NCBI RefSeq assembly: GCF_900456975.1 | Contig: NZ_UGYM01000002.1 | Span: 4,402,001-4,466,000, forward strand | Source: Shewanella baltica | GTDB taxonomy: Bacteria > Pseudomonadota > Gammaproteobacteria > Enterobacterales > Shewanellaceae | Direction: 5' to 3' | Length of the DNA stretch: 64,000 nucleotides | Shown: positions 44,106-53,626 of the stretch, piece after piece | Position numbering within the stretch: the stretch's first letter is position 1 | Layout of the letters: each line of letters opens with the position of its first letter | Made by a program: the position numbers and the translations under genes | Notes under the pieces: model-generated | Told to the model about the DNA's origin: nothing | The model's input: the letters and a program-made list of their open reading frames with translations, nothing else | The model's database searches: none

Positions 44106-44133
44106 TATCGCCTACTCCTTAACCTGCTATACG

Positions 44134-45741
44134 TCATAACTTCTTGTCTGGCCAACTGAGGACAAAACGAGCGCCTCCTAAAGCTGACGCGTTAACGCTC
44201 GCCGAACCGCTATGCCAATCTATGATTTGCTTGACAATGGCTAGGCCTAATCCTGTCCCACTCTTTTGCAGATTGCGGCTTTCATCGTCTCGATAAAACG
44301 GCTCAAACACTTTATCTCTGGAGGCCAAAGGCACACCATAACCATCATCTTCAATGAAAACCATCCACCCTTTTGCTGTTTTTTGGTAGCCGACGTGGAT
44401 CTGGCTTTGCCCATAGGCAATGGCATTTCGGACTAAATTACTGATGGCGCGGCTCATGTAAAACCTATCGAATCTTGCCAAGCATTCATCATGCCCAAGC
44501 AAAGTGATGACTATCGTTGGGTTAGCCTCTTGCCACAGCAGTAACTCTTGTCTTAGCCAGTGGTTGAGCTCAATTGACTCAAATGTCAGTGTCGGTATTT
44601 CGCTATCAAACCGCGCATGTTCAAGCATTTCCGACACTAATGAATTTAACTCATTTAATGAAAACTCTATACGATCTAGTTGCGTCAATTGATTATTATC
44701 CTGAGTATTATTTCTCAGCATTTCAATATTAAACTCTATCCGAGCGATAGGTGTGCGTAATTCGTGAGAGACGGCATTTACAAGATTTTTATGTGAGGAA
44801 ATTAATCGCTGAATTTTCTCCGCCATAATATTAATGGTGTTGGACAAGTGATTTAAATGGCTAAAATGAATAAATTTAGCACGCGTATCAAAATGGCCTT
44901 TCCCCAGTAATATCGCGACCTTATTCAGGCTTAACATAGAGCGCCACGCAGGTATCAGCCACACGATAATCGGCACTAACAGCGACAAGCCAAATATCAA
45001 ATAAAAGATACTTAACATGTACTGCACCTTAGGCTTTAACTCAGTGCTGAATGGTCCTAGAACAATCACCTTGTCGCTGCTGCCAATACGTTGCATCACC
45101 CTGTCTGCTGGGTAGCCAATCGCATCAGAGTCCGCAGTAGACAGCGCAATAATGCGTCCTGCATATAAGTCACTCATCTGCTCATCATTTTCGTGTATCT
45201 CGCCAAGTGACTGCAATGTCACTGGGTAGGCAAAATCCTCATTGATGACAGCAATTATCGAGTGCCAGTTATTTTCTGGCTGCTTATTTAACGCATGAGT
45301 AATAAGATAAAATACGCCCATACTCCAACGCTGAGCATCATTGACTAAATATTTAGGTACGGTATTAGGTTTGATTACCACCAACAGCTGATCGGCGTCG
45401 ATTCTTCGGTAGACTAAATCCGTTAACGGCTCGCCAACGACGTTATTCTGATCAATCCATTGCTGCTGCACAATTGAAAAGTCATCCCGCTGATAGTCTT
45501 GCACTGCAAGTTCATAGCCAAAATTAGCCTGCATATTCTGTAAATAGGCAGCCCTGTCTTGCTTCGGCAACCGCTGTAATTGCACTGCAAGCATATTGGC
45601 CGTACCTGATGTCAACAACTCCAGCGCCCACTTCTCGGTCGGATGCCTGACTTTATTTTCAAACAGCGGAATGATAAATAGCTGAATACCCACCACTGAC
45701 AAAATAACGATAATAGCCAAAGATAATAATGATTTTTTCAT
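44134..45741 (-). CDS. Sensor histidine kinase (RstB-like)
   Basis: A 535-residue membrane kinase: first membrane helix at about 5-27, periplasmic sensor domain to about 240, second helix at about 242-265, HAMP region, then HisKA with His326 in NAVSHELRTPIARIEF, and an ATPase domain with DDGYGVPL (G1) and GTGLGLAIVKQII (G2). It phosphorylates the regulator encoded directly downstream. The periplasmic domain is larger than that of E. coli RstB. The signal sensed is not known. ATG 45741. Confidence 0.92.
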   Translation of the reverse strand: MKKSLLSLAIIVILSVVGIQLFIIPLFENKVRHPTEKWALELLTSGTANMLAVQLQRLPKQDRAAYLQNMQANFGYELAVQDYQRDDFSIVQQQWIDQNNVVGEPLTDLVYRRIDADQLLVVIKPNTVPKYLVNDAQRWSMGVFYLITHALNKQPENNWHSIIAVINEDFAYPVTLQSLGEIHENDEQMSDLYAGRIIALSTADSDAIGYPADRVMQRIGSSDKVIVLGPFSTELKPKVQYMLSIFYLIFGLSLLVPIIVWLIPAWRSMLSLNKVAILLGKGHFDTRAKFIHFSHLNHLSNTINIMAEKIQRLISSHKNLVNAVSHELRTPIARIEFNIEMLRNNTQDNNQLTQLDRIEFSLNELNSLVSEMLEHARFDSEIPTLTFESIELNHWLRQELLLWQEANPTIVITLLGHDECLARFDRFYMSRAISNLVRNAIAYGQSQIHVGYQKTAKGWMVFIEDDGYGVPLASRDKVFEPFYRDDESRNLQKSGTGLGLAIVKQIIDWHSGSASVNASALGGARFVLSWPDKKL

Positions 45742-46427
45742 ACGTAGCCTATAACGAAAAAATATTCGAAAAGTGGTATTTCAATAACAATGCAAAAATG
45801 AAAACAATCTATTGGAAGGGTTGTCGCTATTCATCTATCACTTACTGACATGCTTACGACAAACAGTCAGGTGAGATACGCCGCAATTACACGCTGTTAT
45901 TAGAGTGCAGAGCATTCTCCTTATGCACGCTTAGCCACAAGCGTAAAACCTTGTGACACCATCCTTGATTTTTAATTTTTATCTGTACATTAATATTGGC
46001 AACTAGAACATGTCGATAGAAAATTAGCTAAGCCACTAAAAAATAAAACAATGTTATTTAGTGTTGCCGTCAAAGTTATGCACATGGGCGATGAACTGAG
46101 CGGACGACTAGCGTGTCAATTTAGCAGACTGATGTGAACGTTACGTGACTTTAGAATCCCATACCACGAATAGTTTAGGCCACACAGCCCCTTCACTAAG
46201 CCTCCCTTCAACTTAGCTTTAGTGGTTTTTAGACGTTAAAAACGAATACACTTTTGAACATAAACGTGCTTGAGCGTTTACAAGGTAAGGAGCTAAAACC
46301 TTAGGTCAGCTATCGGCATTGTCTTTTACTGTATGCAGTAAACGCTGAAATTTACTGTACTACACACAAGATAAAGCTAAACCTAGAATGCCAAATTTAG
46401 TAAATCATCTTGATGCCGTTGCTGTGT
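45742..46427. other. Gene-free region upstream of kinase operon
   Basis: 686 bases, A/T-rich, without a gene that I can support. It holds the promoter of the two-component operon near 45750-45800. A weak dyad GTTTTTA-GACGT-TAAAAAC lies near 46230. It may be a remnant of lost genes, given the broken acetyltransferase next to it. Confidence 0.4.
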
Positions 46428-46850
46428 TCATGCTGATTGCACTAATGAACTGTTAAGTACGAAATGATCATCATGCGTTGCAATGACTTTCCATTCTAGA
46501 TTTGAATACAATACCGGTATATGAGTAAAAACCAATAATTCTGGTTCAAGCATTTCTTTAACGATTTTTTCAGCATGATTGATCAATTGAGCGCTAATAC
46601 CCTGTTTACGATTTTCAGGATTAACAAAAACTGCATTAATCCAAACAGCTTGCCTCTGAGTCATTAGAGACAAAAAAACGCGTAAAGACTAAACCACCAA
46701 CCAACTCTCCCCCTTTCAAGGCAACAATTGGATTTGGGATTACTTGACCATCCTTTGTGGCTGCTAAAGGTTCAACTTCATCCCATTCACTTTCAAACCA
46801 TTGATACAATTTAGTTAAATATATCGATTCACTTTCAACCGTTTAAATTA
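46428..46850 (-). pseudogene. Frameshifted GNAT acetyltransferase
   Basis: On the minus strand, 46850-46672 reads ESESIYLTKLYQWFESEWD and then ...IVALKGGELVGGLVFTRF, and 46673-46428 continues in another frame as LSLMTQRQAVWINAVFVN and NPENRKQGISAQLINHA, the acetyl-CoA motif of a GNAT. The frames meet at a run of seven A (46672-46678, T7 on the coding strand); removing one base would restore a continuous protein. No start codon is seen at the 5' end, which is closed by a TAA, so the gene may also lack its beginning. Confidence 0.75.
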
Positions 46851-47337
46851 AAACAATAAATACTCCATTTAACGACTCATTTCACTAAATAACGATCCAA
46901 CGTTAACGATTTCAAACCAGCCATGAAACACAAGATAACCTACAACACTTTTCGCACTATGACTAAACACATTTAGCGGAGTGCTAAAAGTCGCATGCCG
47001 TAGGTATTTAAGGTGTTGTCTATAAATTGCAGAAATTTAGCAGACGTTTGACAGATTGAGCTTGAGCCACCACCTCACAAATTTCCTCAGTCATCGATAC
47101 GCTGCACTTGTTCTATTAACAGCCTCGCGATCATTTAGAAGATAGTACATTGCTTCGTTAGCCGGAGCCCTTCAACTCGCCCAAATCCCGTCATTGAACC
47201 TATTAGCAGATTAAAGCTATTCATTTCCAATCAGTTCTTGCGCTATAGCACACGACTCGCTAGCTTGAGAATGTCCATGCAGCACGATTAATCCTGATCA
47301 CTTGGACGCTCTTATTCATAAAAATAGGCGCTTACCT
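46851..47337. other. Gene-free region before symporter
   Basis: About 490 bases without a supported gene. It contains the promoter region of the symporter gene; I see no clear -35/-10 pair or repeat. Confidence 0.4.
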
Positions 47338-48534
47338 ATGTGGCAAAAGATAAAACCGTATAAAGATTCCATCGTGCTGCTCACCGCGTTATTACTGGGC
47401 GGCCTGCTCGGTGTAGGTTTGCCAGAACTGGCGCTCAAGTTCAAACCTTTAGGGCAAATTTTTCTAAACCTGTTGTTTATGATTATCGTACCACTGGTCG
47501 CCATTAGCGTGACCTCCTCCATTGCTCGCATGACGGATTTGAAGAAACTCGGCGCTCTGTTAGTGTCAATCATGGCGGTGTCGATTGTGATGGCGATTAT
47601 TCCCGCCGTTGGCATTATCGGACTGGCCTTGTTTTTCGACCCAGCCCAAGGTGTTACCTTAGATCTCAATCAAACTATCAGCGATACTGCGGGGACGATG
47701 GATTTTGTCGGCCTGCTGACCACCAATGACTTTTCAGGTTTATTATCAAAATCCAATATCTTAGCCCTGATCATCATGTCGGTTATTGCGGGGATTGCGA
47801 TAGGTCAATCGGGTGAGGATGGCAGAAAAGTCTCGGTATTACTCGACAGTTTTAATACCGTCATCATGAAGATAGTGTCGATCATTATGGTGGCTGCTCC
47901 CGTGGGACTGGGTGCCTATTTCGCCTCAACGATGGCAAGCCAAGATCCGCAGCTTGTTATCACCTTTGCCCGCGCCGTTGGTCTGTTTATGGTCGCCTGT
48001 TTTATTTATCTAACAGTGGGTTCTACCTTTTACGCTTGGCTTGGCGGTGGCACTCAAGGGGTTAAACAATTCTGGCGCTTCGCCCTCGAACCCGCAGTGA
48101 TCGCACTGGGCACCACATCATCGCTTGCCACCTTACCCGTCACCTTAAGAACCGCGCTAAAGATGGGCATCAAACCCGAAATTGCCGACATCAGCCTGCC
48201 ATTATTGGTCAATTTAAATAAGGGCGGCGCCTCAATCATCACAGCCCTAAAAATCGTGTTTATCTACTCGTTACTCGGATTAGATTTCACCGTCGATGTG
48301 TTTATGGTGACCATACTGATTTCGGTTTTATCGGCCTTTATCATAGGCGGCGTACCGGGCGGCGCTTTCCTCGGAGAGATTTTTATCGTCACGACATTAG
48401 GCTTGCCAATAGAAACCATCCCGATTTTAGTGGTGATAGGGGCAATAACCGATGCACCATCGACAGTCATTAACGTGGTACACGACTTGAACGCCTGCCA
48501 GATCATCGAGCGGCTAAATCGTAAACGACTCTAA
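47338..48534 (+). CDS. Dicarboxylate/amino acid:cation symporter
   Basis: A 398-residue member of the DAACS (GltP/GltT/DctA) family. It has about eight membrane helices, the family loop ALGTTSSLATLPVT (Ser-rich hairpin), LPLLVNLNKGGAS and the PGGAFLGEI and GAITDAPSTVINV segments that bind substrate and cation. It is shorter than classical GltP and the usual MDTNMDG-type NMDGT motif reads LVNLNKGG, so substrate preference may differ. ATG 47338 (MWQKIKPYK) is preferred over the TTG at 47302. It is convergent with the kynureninase-like operon. Confidence 0.88.
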   Translation: MWQKIKPYKDSIVLLTALLLGGLLGVGLPELALKFKPLGQIFLNLLFMIIVPLVAISVTSSIARMTDLKKLGALLVSIMAVSIVMAIIPAVGIIGLALFFDPAQGVTLDLNQTISDTAGTMDFVGLLTTNDFSGLLSKSNILALIIMSVIAGIAIGQSGEDGRKVSVLLDSFNTVIMKIVSIIMVAAPVGLGAYFASTMASQDPQLVITFARAVGLFMVACFIYLTVGSTFYAWLGGGTQGVKQFWRFALEPAVIALGTTSSLATLPVTLRTALKMGIKPEIADISLPLLVNLNKGGASIITALKIVFIYSLLGLDFTVDVFMVTILISVLSAFIIGGVPGGAFLGEIFIVTTLGLPIETIPILVVIGAITDAPSTVINVVHDLNACQIIERLNRKRL

Positions 48535-48563
48535 AAAAATGCCCAAACACTCAGGTTTGGGCA
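48533..48563 (-). terminator. Terminator of kynureninase-like operon
   Basis: TGCCCAAAC-ACTCAG-GTTTGGGCA (48540-48563) preceded on the plus strand by seven A, which gives the T run on the minus strand. It ends the minus-strand operon; it may also end the symporter transcript. Confidence 0.85.
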
Positions 48564-48596
48564 TAGCTATTTATCCACAGAGCTCTTATCAATTGG

Positions 48597-49718
48597 CTAC
48601 CGATTGGCTTTTATCACGTCCAGTAACAGCTTGATATCGGCCATATTGTTGTAGATATGCGGCGAAATACGGATCCCCATGCTGCGGGCGTCGACACTGA
48701 TGTTCGCGTTCGCTAATGCCGTCATGATTTGATGTTGTTGCTCACCAAACTGCAAAATCAGCGTACCGCTGCGTTTTTCAACATCCCGTGGCGATACAAA
48801 CTCATGTTCGAGCTCTTGCGCCACGGCATCAATTAACTGCTGATTACATTTACGCAGCAAGGGGATGCCTAGACCAGCAAGGTAATGAATGCTGTGGGCG
48901 GCAATGGCATAGGGGGCGATTGAAGGCGTTCCACCCCAGAAGCGCATTGCGGAATGCTGGTAACGAAAATCATGGATATCGAACTCGAACGGATTCTCGT
49001 GGCTAAACCACCCCACATCCTTTGGCTGGCAACTCTCCAATATAGCGGGATTAACCCAAAGATAGGCGGCACCAGGGCCGCCGCAGAGCCATTTCACACT
49101 CGACCCGATTAAAAAATCAGGTTGTAGGCGCGCGAGATCTAGCGGAATAATCCCTGCCGATTGAGCCACATCCACTAAGCTCAAACAGCCTCGCTCACGG
49201 GCTATGGTGAAAATATTGGCTAATGGCGCCTGCTGCCCCGTATTCGAGTAAGCATGGCTGACAAACACCAGATCTACATCACGACTGATATGCGCGTCCC
49301 ACACATTAGGGTCAGTGACATCAAGCCCCTTAGGAATAAAACGCACTTCGCAGCTTGCTGGCAGCGCTTTTTTAAGGGCAAATCCCATGCTGGGGAAATC
49401 AATCTCACTCATCAACACAACGGCGTGTTCGCGATTTAATCGGTCGAGTGACATCACGATTTTAGTCAGTGCACTGGAAAGATTTACCTGAGGGCAAAAG
49501 TCCTTTTGGTGGCCGTTAAACAGTTTGGATAAAGCAAAGGTAAAATCATCAATCACACTCAGCCACTGGCCCCAAGGCTCACGCCCCGATTCCTGCCAAG
49601 GCGCAAAAAAGGCTTCTTTGAAGACCTGTTCGGTCGATTTTAACGGTCGACCGACTGAATGGTTCAATAGATATCCTGGACCCGCGAGGTAAAAGTCCTT
49701 TTTAAAGTCTTCAAACAT
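48597..49718 (-). CDS. Kynureninase-like PLP enzyme (class V aminotransferase fold)
   Basis: A 373-residue PLP enzyme. LVDVAQSAGIIPLDL (Asp183) and GSSVKWLCGGPGAAYLWV (Lys209 Schiff base, followed by the GGPGA turn) are close to kynureninase motifs. Family members also include cysteine desulfurases and isopenicillin-N epimerases, but the pairing with an IDO/PrnB-like dioxygenase 4 bases upstream favours a kynurenine-type substrate. It is shorter than typical kynureninase (about 415). ATG 49718. A kynurenine formamidase is not in the window. Confidence 0.8.
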   Translation of the reverse strand: MFEDFKKDFYLAGPGYLLNHSVGRPLKSTEQVFKEAFFAPWQESGREPWGQWLSVIDDFTFALSKLFNGHQKDFCPQVNLSSALTKIVMSLDRLNREHAVVLMSEIDFPSMGFALKKALPASCEVRFIPKGLDVTDPNVWDAHISRDVDLVFVSHAYSNTGQQAPLANIFTIARERGCLSLVDVAQSAGIIPLDLARLQPDFLIGSSVKWLCGGPGAAYLWVNPAILESCQPKDVGWFSHENPFEFDIHDFRYQHSAMRFWGGTPSIAPYAIAAHSIHYLAGLGIPLLRKCNQQLIDAVAQELEHEFVSPRDVEKRSGTLILQFGEQQHQIMTALANANISVDARSMGIRISPHIYNNMADIKLLLDVIKANR

Positions 49719-49722
49719 AGTG

Positions 49723-50901
49723 TTATCTCAAACTCTCTTTTAATTTTTTAATCTCATAATAACGCGTCCGAATATCGCTGCGCTGAGCGGCGGCGCGCCT
49801 ATCTCTGAGTCGCTCCAATGAACCGAGTAGCACATGCAGTGGCGGACCACTGGCGGTAACCTTAGCTAAATGCTGCTGCTCCATACTTATCGAAGGCTCG
49901 GCAATATATTTAGTCACTAACTCATTATGATGCTGAATCGCAGTCTCGCCATGTAATTCGCAGACTTCGATAAAGAGTCGCAAATTTTCTTGATACCAAG
50001 TTTGGTTCGCACTGTCTTTTGCCTGCAGGAAATCATCCATTAAATTCGGTCGACGCATGCACTCACGCAATATCTGCTGATCCTCTGGCATCATGTACAA
50101 AAACTTGTCCACCAGCATTTGCGAGTAGGAAGCTTCATTGGCGAAACAAAGACCTAGTGTTAAATCGATCACATTAATCCCCGCAAAATCCCCGGCGTTG
50201 GCACCGCGATAAATGACCGAGCCCACCCGATAAGGTTTGTAGTAAGGGCGAACACAGTAAAAGAAACGATCCGTATCTAATCGATTGAATAATTGAGTAT
50301 TCGACTCAATCACATCCTGCAATGCCTGTTTAGCGACTCGCAGTAAATCGTGACTGATGGGATGGGAAATACCCAAAGGCTGGATCTTCAATAGCGCTTC
50401 GGCGGCGCGTTTATAGGCCAAAATGCCTTTAGTGTTGTAATCCACAAACAACTTTTCAGCGGGAAGATCGGTAAAGCGCTTATAAATGCCATTGTGGGCA
50501 CGATTGTGCGTAGTTAAATGTGCGGTAGCAAAGCGCGGCGTGACGCCTATTGAAGCGCCGATGTGCATGGCAAGCGCGGAGGCTTCGGCTAATGGCGATG
50601 TGGTTTCCCGCGAAGGCTCGGTAATCTCATGGCGTCGACAGGCCGCCATATACAGGCCCACATTGCCGAGTAAATCAAAAGCACTGTCGAACCCTTCGTC
50701 GGTATTGCCCTCATCGAGCAAGGCCTTAATCAACTCTCGCCCTTCACTCTCCAGCGCCAACTTAGCTTCTGCGCCGATATCAAGCACATTGGCCCGATCC
50801 GCTTGTTGGTAGTAAAGCTGTTCGAGCTCTGAGTTGAGTTCGACAAAGCGACTGCGGATCCAATCATCGAAGGCTTCGGTATTAAAGGTGGCTGGTTTCA
50901 C
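49723..50901 (-). CDS. IDO/PrnB-superfamily haem dioxygenase
   Basis: A 392-residue protein of the group that includes indoleamine and tryptophan dioxygenases and the pyrrolnitrin enzyme PrnB. The proximal haem ligand is likely His325 in QHHNELVTKYI, which lines up with the SYHLQIVTKYI-type motif of IDO; VTASGPPLHVLLGSLERLR corresponds to the C-terminal TGGT helix. VIYRGANAGDFAGINVIDLTLGL is typical of the PrnB branch. Expected to act on tryptophan or a related indole. ATG 50901 with a cctttaatac context; it heads the operon with the kynureninase-like gene. Confidence 0.82.
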   Translation of the reverse strand: MKPATFNTEAFDDWIRSRFVELNSELEQLYYQQADRANVLDIGAEAKLALESEGRELIKALLDEGNTDEGFDSAFDLLGNVGLYMAACRRHEITEPSRETTSPLAEASALAMHIGASIGVTPRFATAHLTTHNRAHNGIYKRFTDLPAEKLFVDYNTKGILAYKRAAEALLKIQPLGISHPISHDLLRVAKQALQDVIESNTQLFNRLDTDRFFYCVRPYYKPYRVGSVIYRGANAGDFAGINVIDLTLGLCFANEASYSQMLVDKFLYMMPEDQQILRECMRRPNLMDDFLQAKDSANQTWYQENLRLFIEVCELHGETAIQHHNELVTKYIAEPSISMEQQHLAKVTASGPPLHVLLGSLERLRDRRAAAQRSDIRTRYYEIKKLKESLR

Positions 50902-51166
50902 GGGCTTATCCTTGAGTATTGTTATCGTTCTTGTAAACGGAGCGAGCTCAAAGTCTTAGCCCATTCCGTAAAACTCGTTAACCAGAATGCAACTTATCGC
51001 TACGTGTTTCTAGCGCTAGGTCAAATTTCCGAAAAATCTCATGCCATTTTTTATTTACACCATGCGCCAGCGCAATTTTTCAAACGCTTTTCCTCCGCAG
51101 AATGTCCCTGAAAACACTCATCACTCAACAAATCGCTAAGCGGTAGATTCCGCAGAGGTAAATCGG
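50902..51166. promoter_or_regulatory. Divergent promoter region
   Basis: 265 gene-free bases between the dioxygenase operon (-) and the C4-dicarboxylate transporter gene (+). The two transcription units may share regulation. No clear operator was found. Confidence 0.4.
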
Positions 51167-52510
51167 ATGATTTTAATGGAATTTATAGTAGTGCTTAGTT
51201 GCCTACTACTCGGTACCCGCTACGGCGGTATGGGACTCGGCCTCATCAGCGGCATAGGTTTGTTTTTACTGATATTTGTCTTCGGTTTAGCGCCGGGACA
51301 ACCGCCAGTACAAGTTATGCTAACGATTCTTGCGGTGATCGGCTGTGCGGCCGTATTACAAACCGCAGGCGGTTTGGATGTGATGATGCAGTTTGCCGAG
51401 CGCCTACTGCGCCGCCATCCACAATACATCACCATTCTGGCGCCGCTGACCACTTGGACGCTGACCTTTCTTTGCGGTACAGGCCATGTGGTTTACACCA
51501 TGTTTCCGATTATTTCCGATATCGCGCTGAAGAAAAATATTCGCCCAGAACGCCCAATGGCTGTGGCATCCGTCGCCTCGCAAATGGCAATTTGTGCTTC
51601 GCCCGTGTCGGTAGCGGTTGTGTCTATGGTGTCGATTCTCGCATCGCAGCAAGGTGTAGGCCGCGCCTACAATCTGCTCGAAATTTTAATGGTATCCGTA
51701 CCTGCATCGCTTTGCGGTGTGATGGCCGCAGCGCTTTGGAGTCTACGTCGCGGTAAAGATTTAGATAAAGACGAAGAGTTCCAAGAACGGATTCAAGATC
51801 CTGTCCAAAGAGCTTTTATCTACGACAAGAGCGAAACCCTGCTAAACCAACGTTTTCCTAAGGAAGCTTACTGGGCAACGGGGATTTTCTTTGCGGCTAT
51901 TGCAGCTGTGGTGCTGTTAGGTTCCTTTAGTGAACTGCGCCCTGCCTTTGAAGTTAAAGGGAAAACGACCTTATTATCGATGAACTTAGTCATCCAGATG
52001 ATGATGTTAATTGCGGGGGCATTTATTCTAATGACCTGCAAAGTCAAGCCAACAAACATCTCTAATGGCCCCGTCTTTAAAGCGGGCATGGTGGCGATTT
52101 TCTCAGTATTTGGGGTGGCGTGGATGAGTGATACTTTCTTCATCAGCCATATGGATGTGCTTAAGGAAAACCTGTCCCACGTGGTGCAAAGCCAGCCTTG
52201 GACCTATGCCTTAGTGCTGTTTCTTATCTCTAAGCTTGTTAATAGCCAAGCAGCGGCGCTGACTGCCATTGCGCCTATGGGTCTCGCCTTAGGGGTCGAT
52301 CCAAAACTCTTGATCGCTTTCCTTCCTGCAAGTTACGGTTATTTTGTGCTCCCTACTTATCCAAGCGATCTGGCCTGTATCGGCTTTGACCGTTCAGGTA
52401 CAACTAAAATAGGTAAGTTCATTATTAACCACAGCTTTATTATTCCAGGTTTTATCGGCGTGGGTACCGCATCGACCGTCGGTTATCTGCTGGCGACAGC
52501 CTTGCTCTAG
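51167..52510 (+). CDS. Anaerobic C4-dicarboxylate transporter (DcuA/DcuB family)
   Basis: A 447-residue transporter with about 10-11 membrane segments. It has the Dcu family features GGMGLGLISGIGLFLLIFVFG, PLTTWTLTFLCGTGHVVYTM and PTYPSDLACIGFDRSGTTKIGKF. Family members exchange fumarate/succinate/aspartate in anaerobic respiration; whether this is DcuA or DcuB is not decided by sequence alone. ATG 51167 follows an agagg site. Next to the tryptophan-type operon, it may serve a carboxylate product, but that is speculative. Confidence 0.9.
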   Translation: MILMEFIVVLSCLLLGTRYGGMGLGLISGIGLFLLIFVFGLAPGQPPVQVMLTILAVIGCAAVLQTAGGLDVMMQFAERLLRRHPQYITILAPLTTWTLTFLCGTGHVVYTMFPIISDIALKKNIRPERPMAVASVASQMAICASPVSVAVVSMVSILASQQGVGRAYNLLEILMVSVPASLCGVMAAALWSLRRGKDLDKDEEFQERIQDPVQRAFIYDKSETLLNQRFPKEAYWATGIFFAAIAAVVLLGSFSELRPAFEVKGKTTLLSMNLVIQMMMLIAGAFILMTCKVKPTNISNGPVFKAGMVAIFSVFGVAWMSDTFFISHMDVLKENLSHVVQSQPWTYALVLFLISKLVNSQAAALTAIAPMGLALGVDPKLLIAFLPASYGYFVLPTYPSDLACIGFDRSGTTKIGKFIINHSFIIPGFIGVGTASTVGYLLATALL

Positions 52511-52529
52511 TCTGTATTACATAAATAAT

Positions 52530-52550
52530 AAAGGCCGCGATGCGGCCTTT
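52530..52550 (+). terminator. Terminator after Dcu-family gene
   Basis: AAAGGCCGC-GAT-GCGGCCTTT, a 9-bp perfect stem, 19 bases after the stop codon. It also faces the minus-strand fragment at 52577. Confidence 0.8.
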
Positions 52551-52576
52551 ATGTTGAATAGCATGGAACGATAAGT

Positions 52577-52690
52577 TTAAGCGCGATACATGGCCAAAAA
52601 CATCTTGATATTGGCGTCGATAATCGCTTGCTGGTGCTCATCATTATTTTTCATATGGAACAGCTTAGGCCAGAATGCAAACGTGCCACA
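52577..52690 (-). pseudogene. C-terminal gene fragment, probably a regulator
   Basis: The minus strand from about 52684 to 52577 reads TFAFWPKLFHMKNNDEHQQA and then IIDANIKMFLAMYRA before a stop, an amphipathic helical tail that looks like a real protein C-terminus, perhaps of a TetR-type regulator. No start or N-terminal part is present: further upstream the frame is closed. I read it as the remains of a deleted gene; the family is uncertain. Confidence 0.45.
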
Positions 52691-52996
52691 TCGAGAAACT
52701 CAGGCTGCAGAGTCACAGCTCTTTTCCATTCGATTTATTCCCACTCGTCGGCGCTCAAAAGCTCACAACTTATGTATTAAGCTTCTTCCTGCTAACGCTA
52801 AACCCTAGACGACAGCTTAGTTACAGGCATAAAATCACTTACCTTGTCATTTTAAATATCCAACTGAATTAACGGTATTAATACTTCAGACTGGCCGTAT
52901 ACAGATGAGTAAAATCGCGGGTACAAGAAGTAGATTGGTGATTTGAATCTTTAGAAACGCCATGATCAATTAACATTCTCCTGAAGGGTCACGCCA
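52691..52996. other. Gene-free region
   Basis: 306 bases between the gene fragment and the hypothetical gene at 52997. Nothing supportable was seen; it probably marks the deletion that removed the N-terminal part of the fragment's gene and holds the promoter of the next gene. Confidence 0.35.
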
Positions 52997-53587
52997 ATGT
53001 CTTTGCTCGCTTGGCTTAAGAAGTATCTTCATCGCGCCTTTCATGGCAACAGCCCACTAGGGCGACAAGCTGACTTAGCCGCCATTTTTCATCCAGCGCA
53101 AATGCCCAACATCGACTTGCCGACAAACCAAGCCTATCCGCTAGTGACACCAATAGTGCAGGCCGATATTTATGCCTATCAAGTTCACGGCTTACTGACC
53201 TTAGAAGGCAAGCAAACCTTAGATAGGTTAATCGGCAATGCAGGTTTTACAGCATTACCCGAACATGCCGCCAGCTTTAATGGCCTGATAACCCATCGGA
53301 GCCGAGCAACCAGCTTGCAGCTCAACCAATATGCCGATTTTGCGGGGATCTGCGTCAGTTTAATCAGCAACGACAAAGCACTATTAGAACAACTGATTGC
53401 GTTCAAATCGACTTTACCTCACCCTTGGGAAAGCTTTCCCCATGTCGATCCCGATACACTCGGCAGTCTTCAAGGGAATATCGATTTTTGGTGCAACTAT
53501 TTTTGGCGCCCCTATTGGCTGTCACTTTCAGCAGCTGAGCGCTTGCAGTACCCCGTAAATTGGCAGGAATTCAGTGATTTTCATTAG
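52997..53587 (+). CDS. Hypothetical protein
   Basis: A 196-residue soluble protein that I do not recognise. It is rich in aromatic residues near the end (NIDFWCNYFWRPYWLSL) and has no signal peptide or membrane segment. ATG 52997 is preceded by a ctcctgaagggtcac region that gives a reasonable binding site. A secreted peptidase gene follows after 39 bases on the same strand, so the two may be co-transcribed. Confidence 0.65.
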   Translation: MSLLAWLKKYLHRAFHGNSPLGRQADLAAIFHPAQMPNIDLPTNQAYPLVTPIVQADIYAYQVHGLLTLEGKQTLDRLIGNAGFTALPEHAASFNGLITHRSRATSLQLNQYADFAGICVSLISNDKALLEQLIAFKSTLPHPWESFPHVDPDTLGSLQGNIDFWCNYFWRPYWLSLSAAERLQYPVNWQEFSDFH

Positions 53588-53626
53588 AGCTTGAGAGAAG
53601 CACTAAGGCTTAATGCAGGATAAAAA

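Noticed and set aside
52675..52872. Plus-strand frame of 65 codons after the Dcu-type gene
   Set aside because: No ribosome binding site, odd composition, and overlap with a better minus-strand gene fragment.
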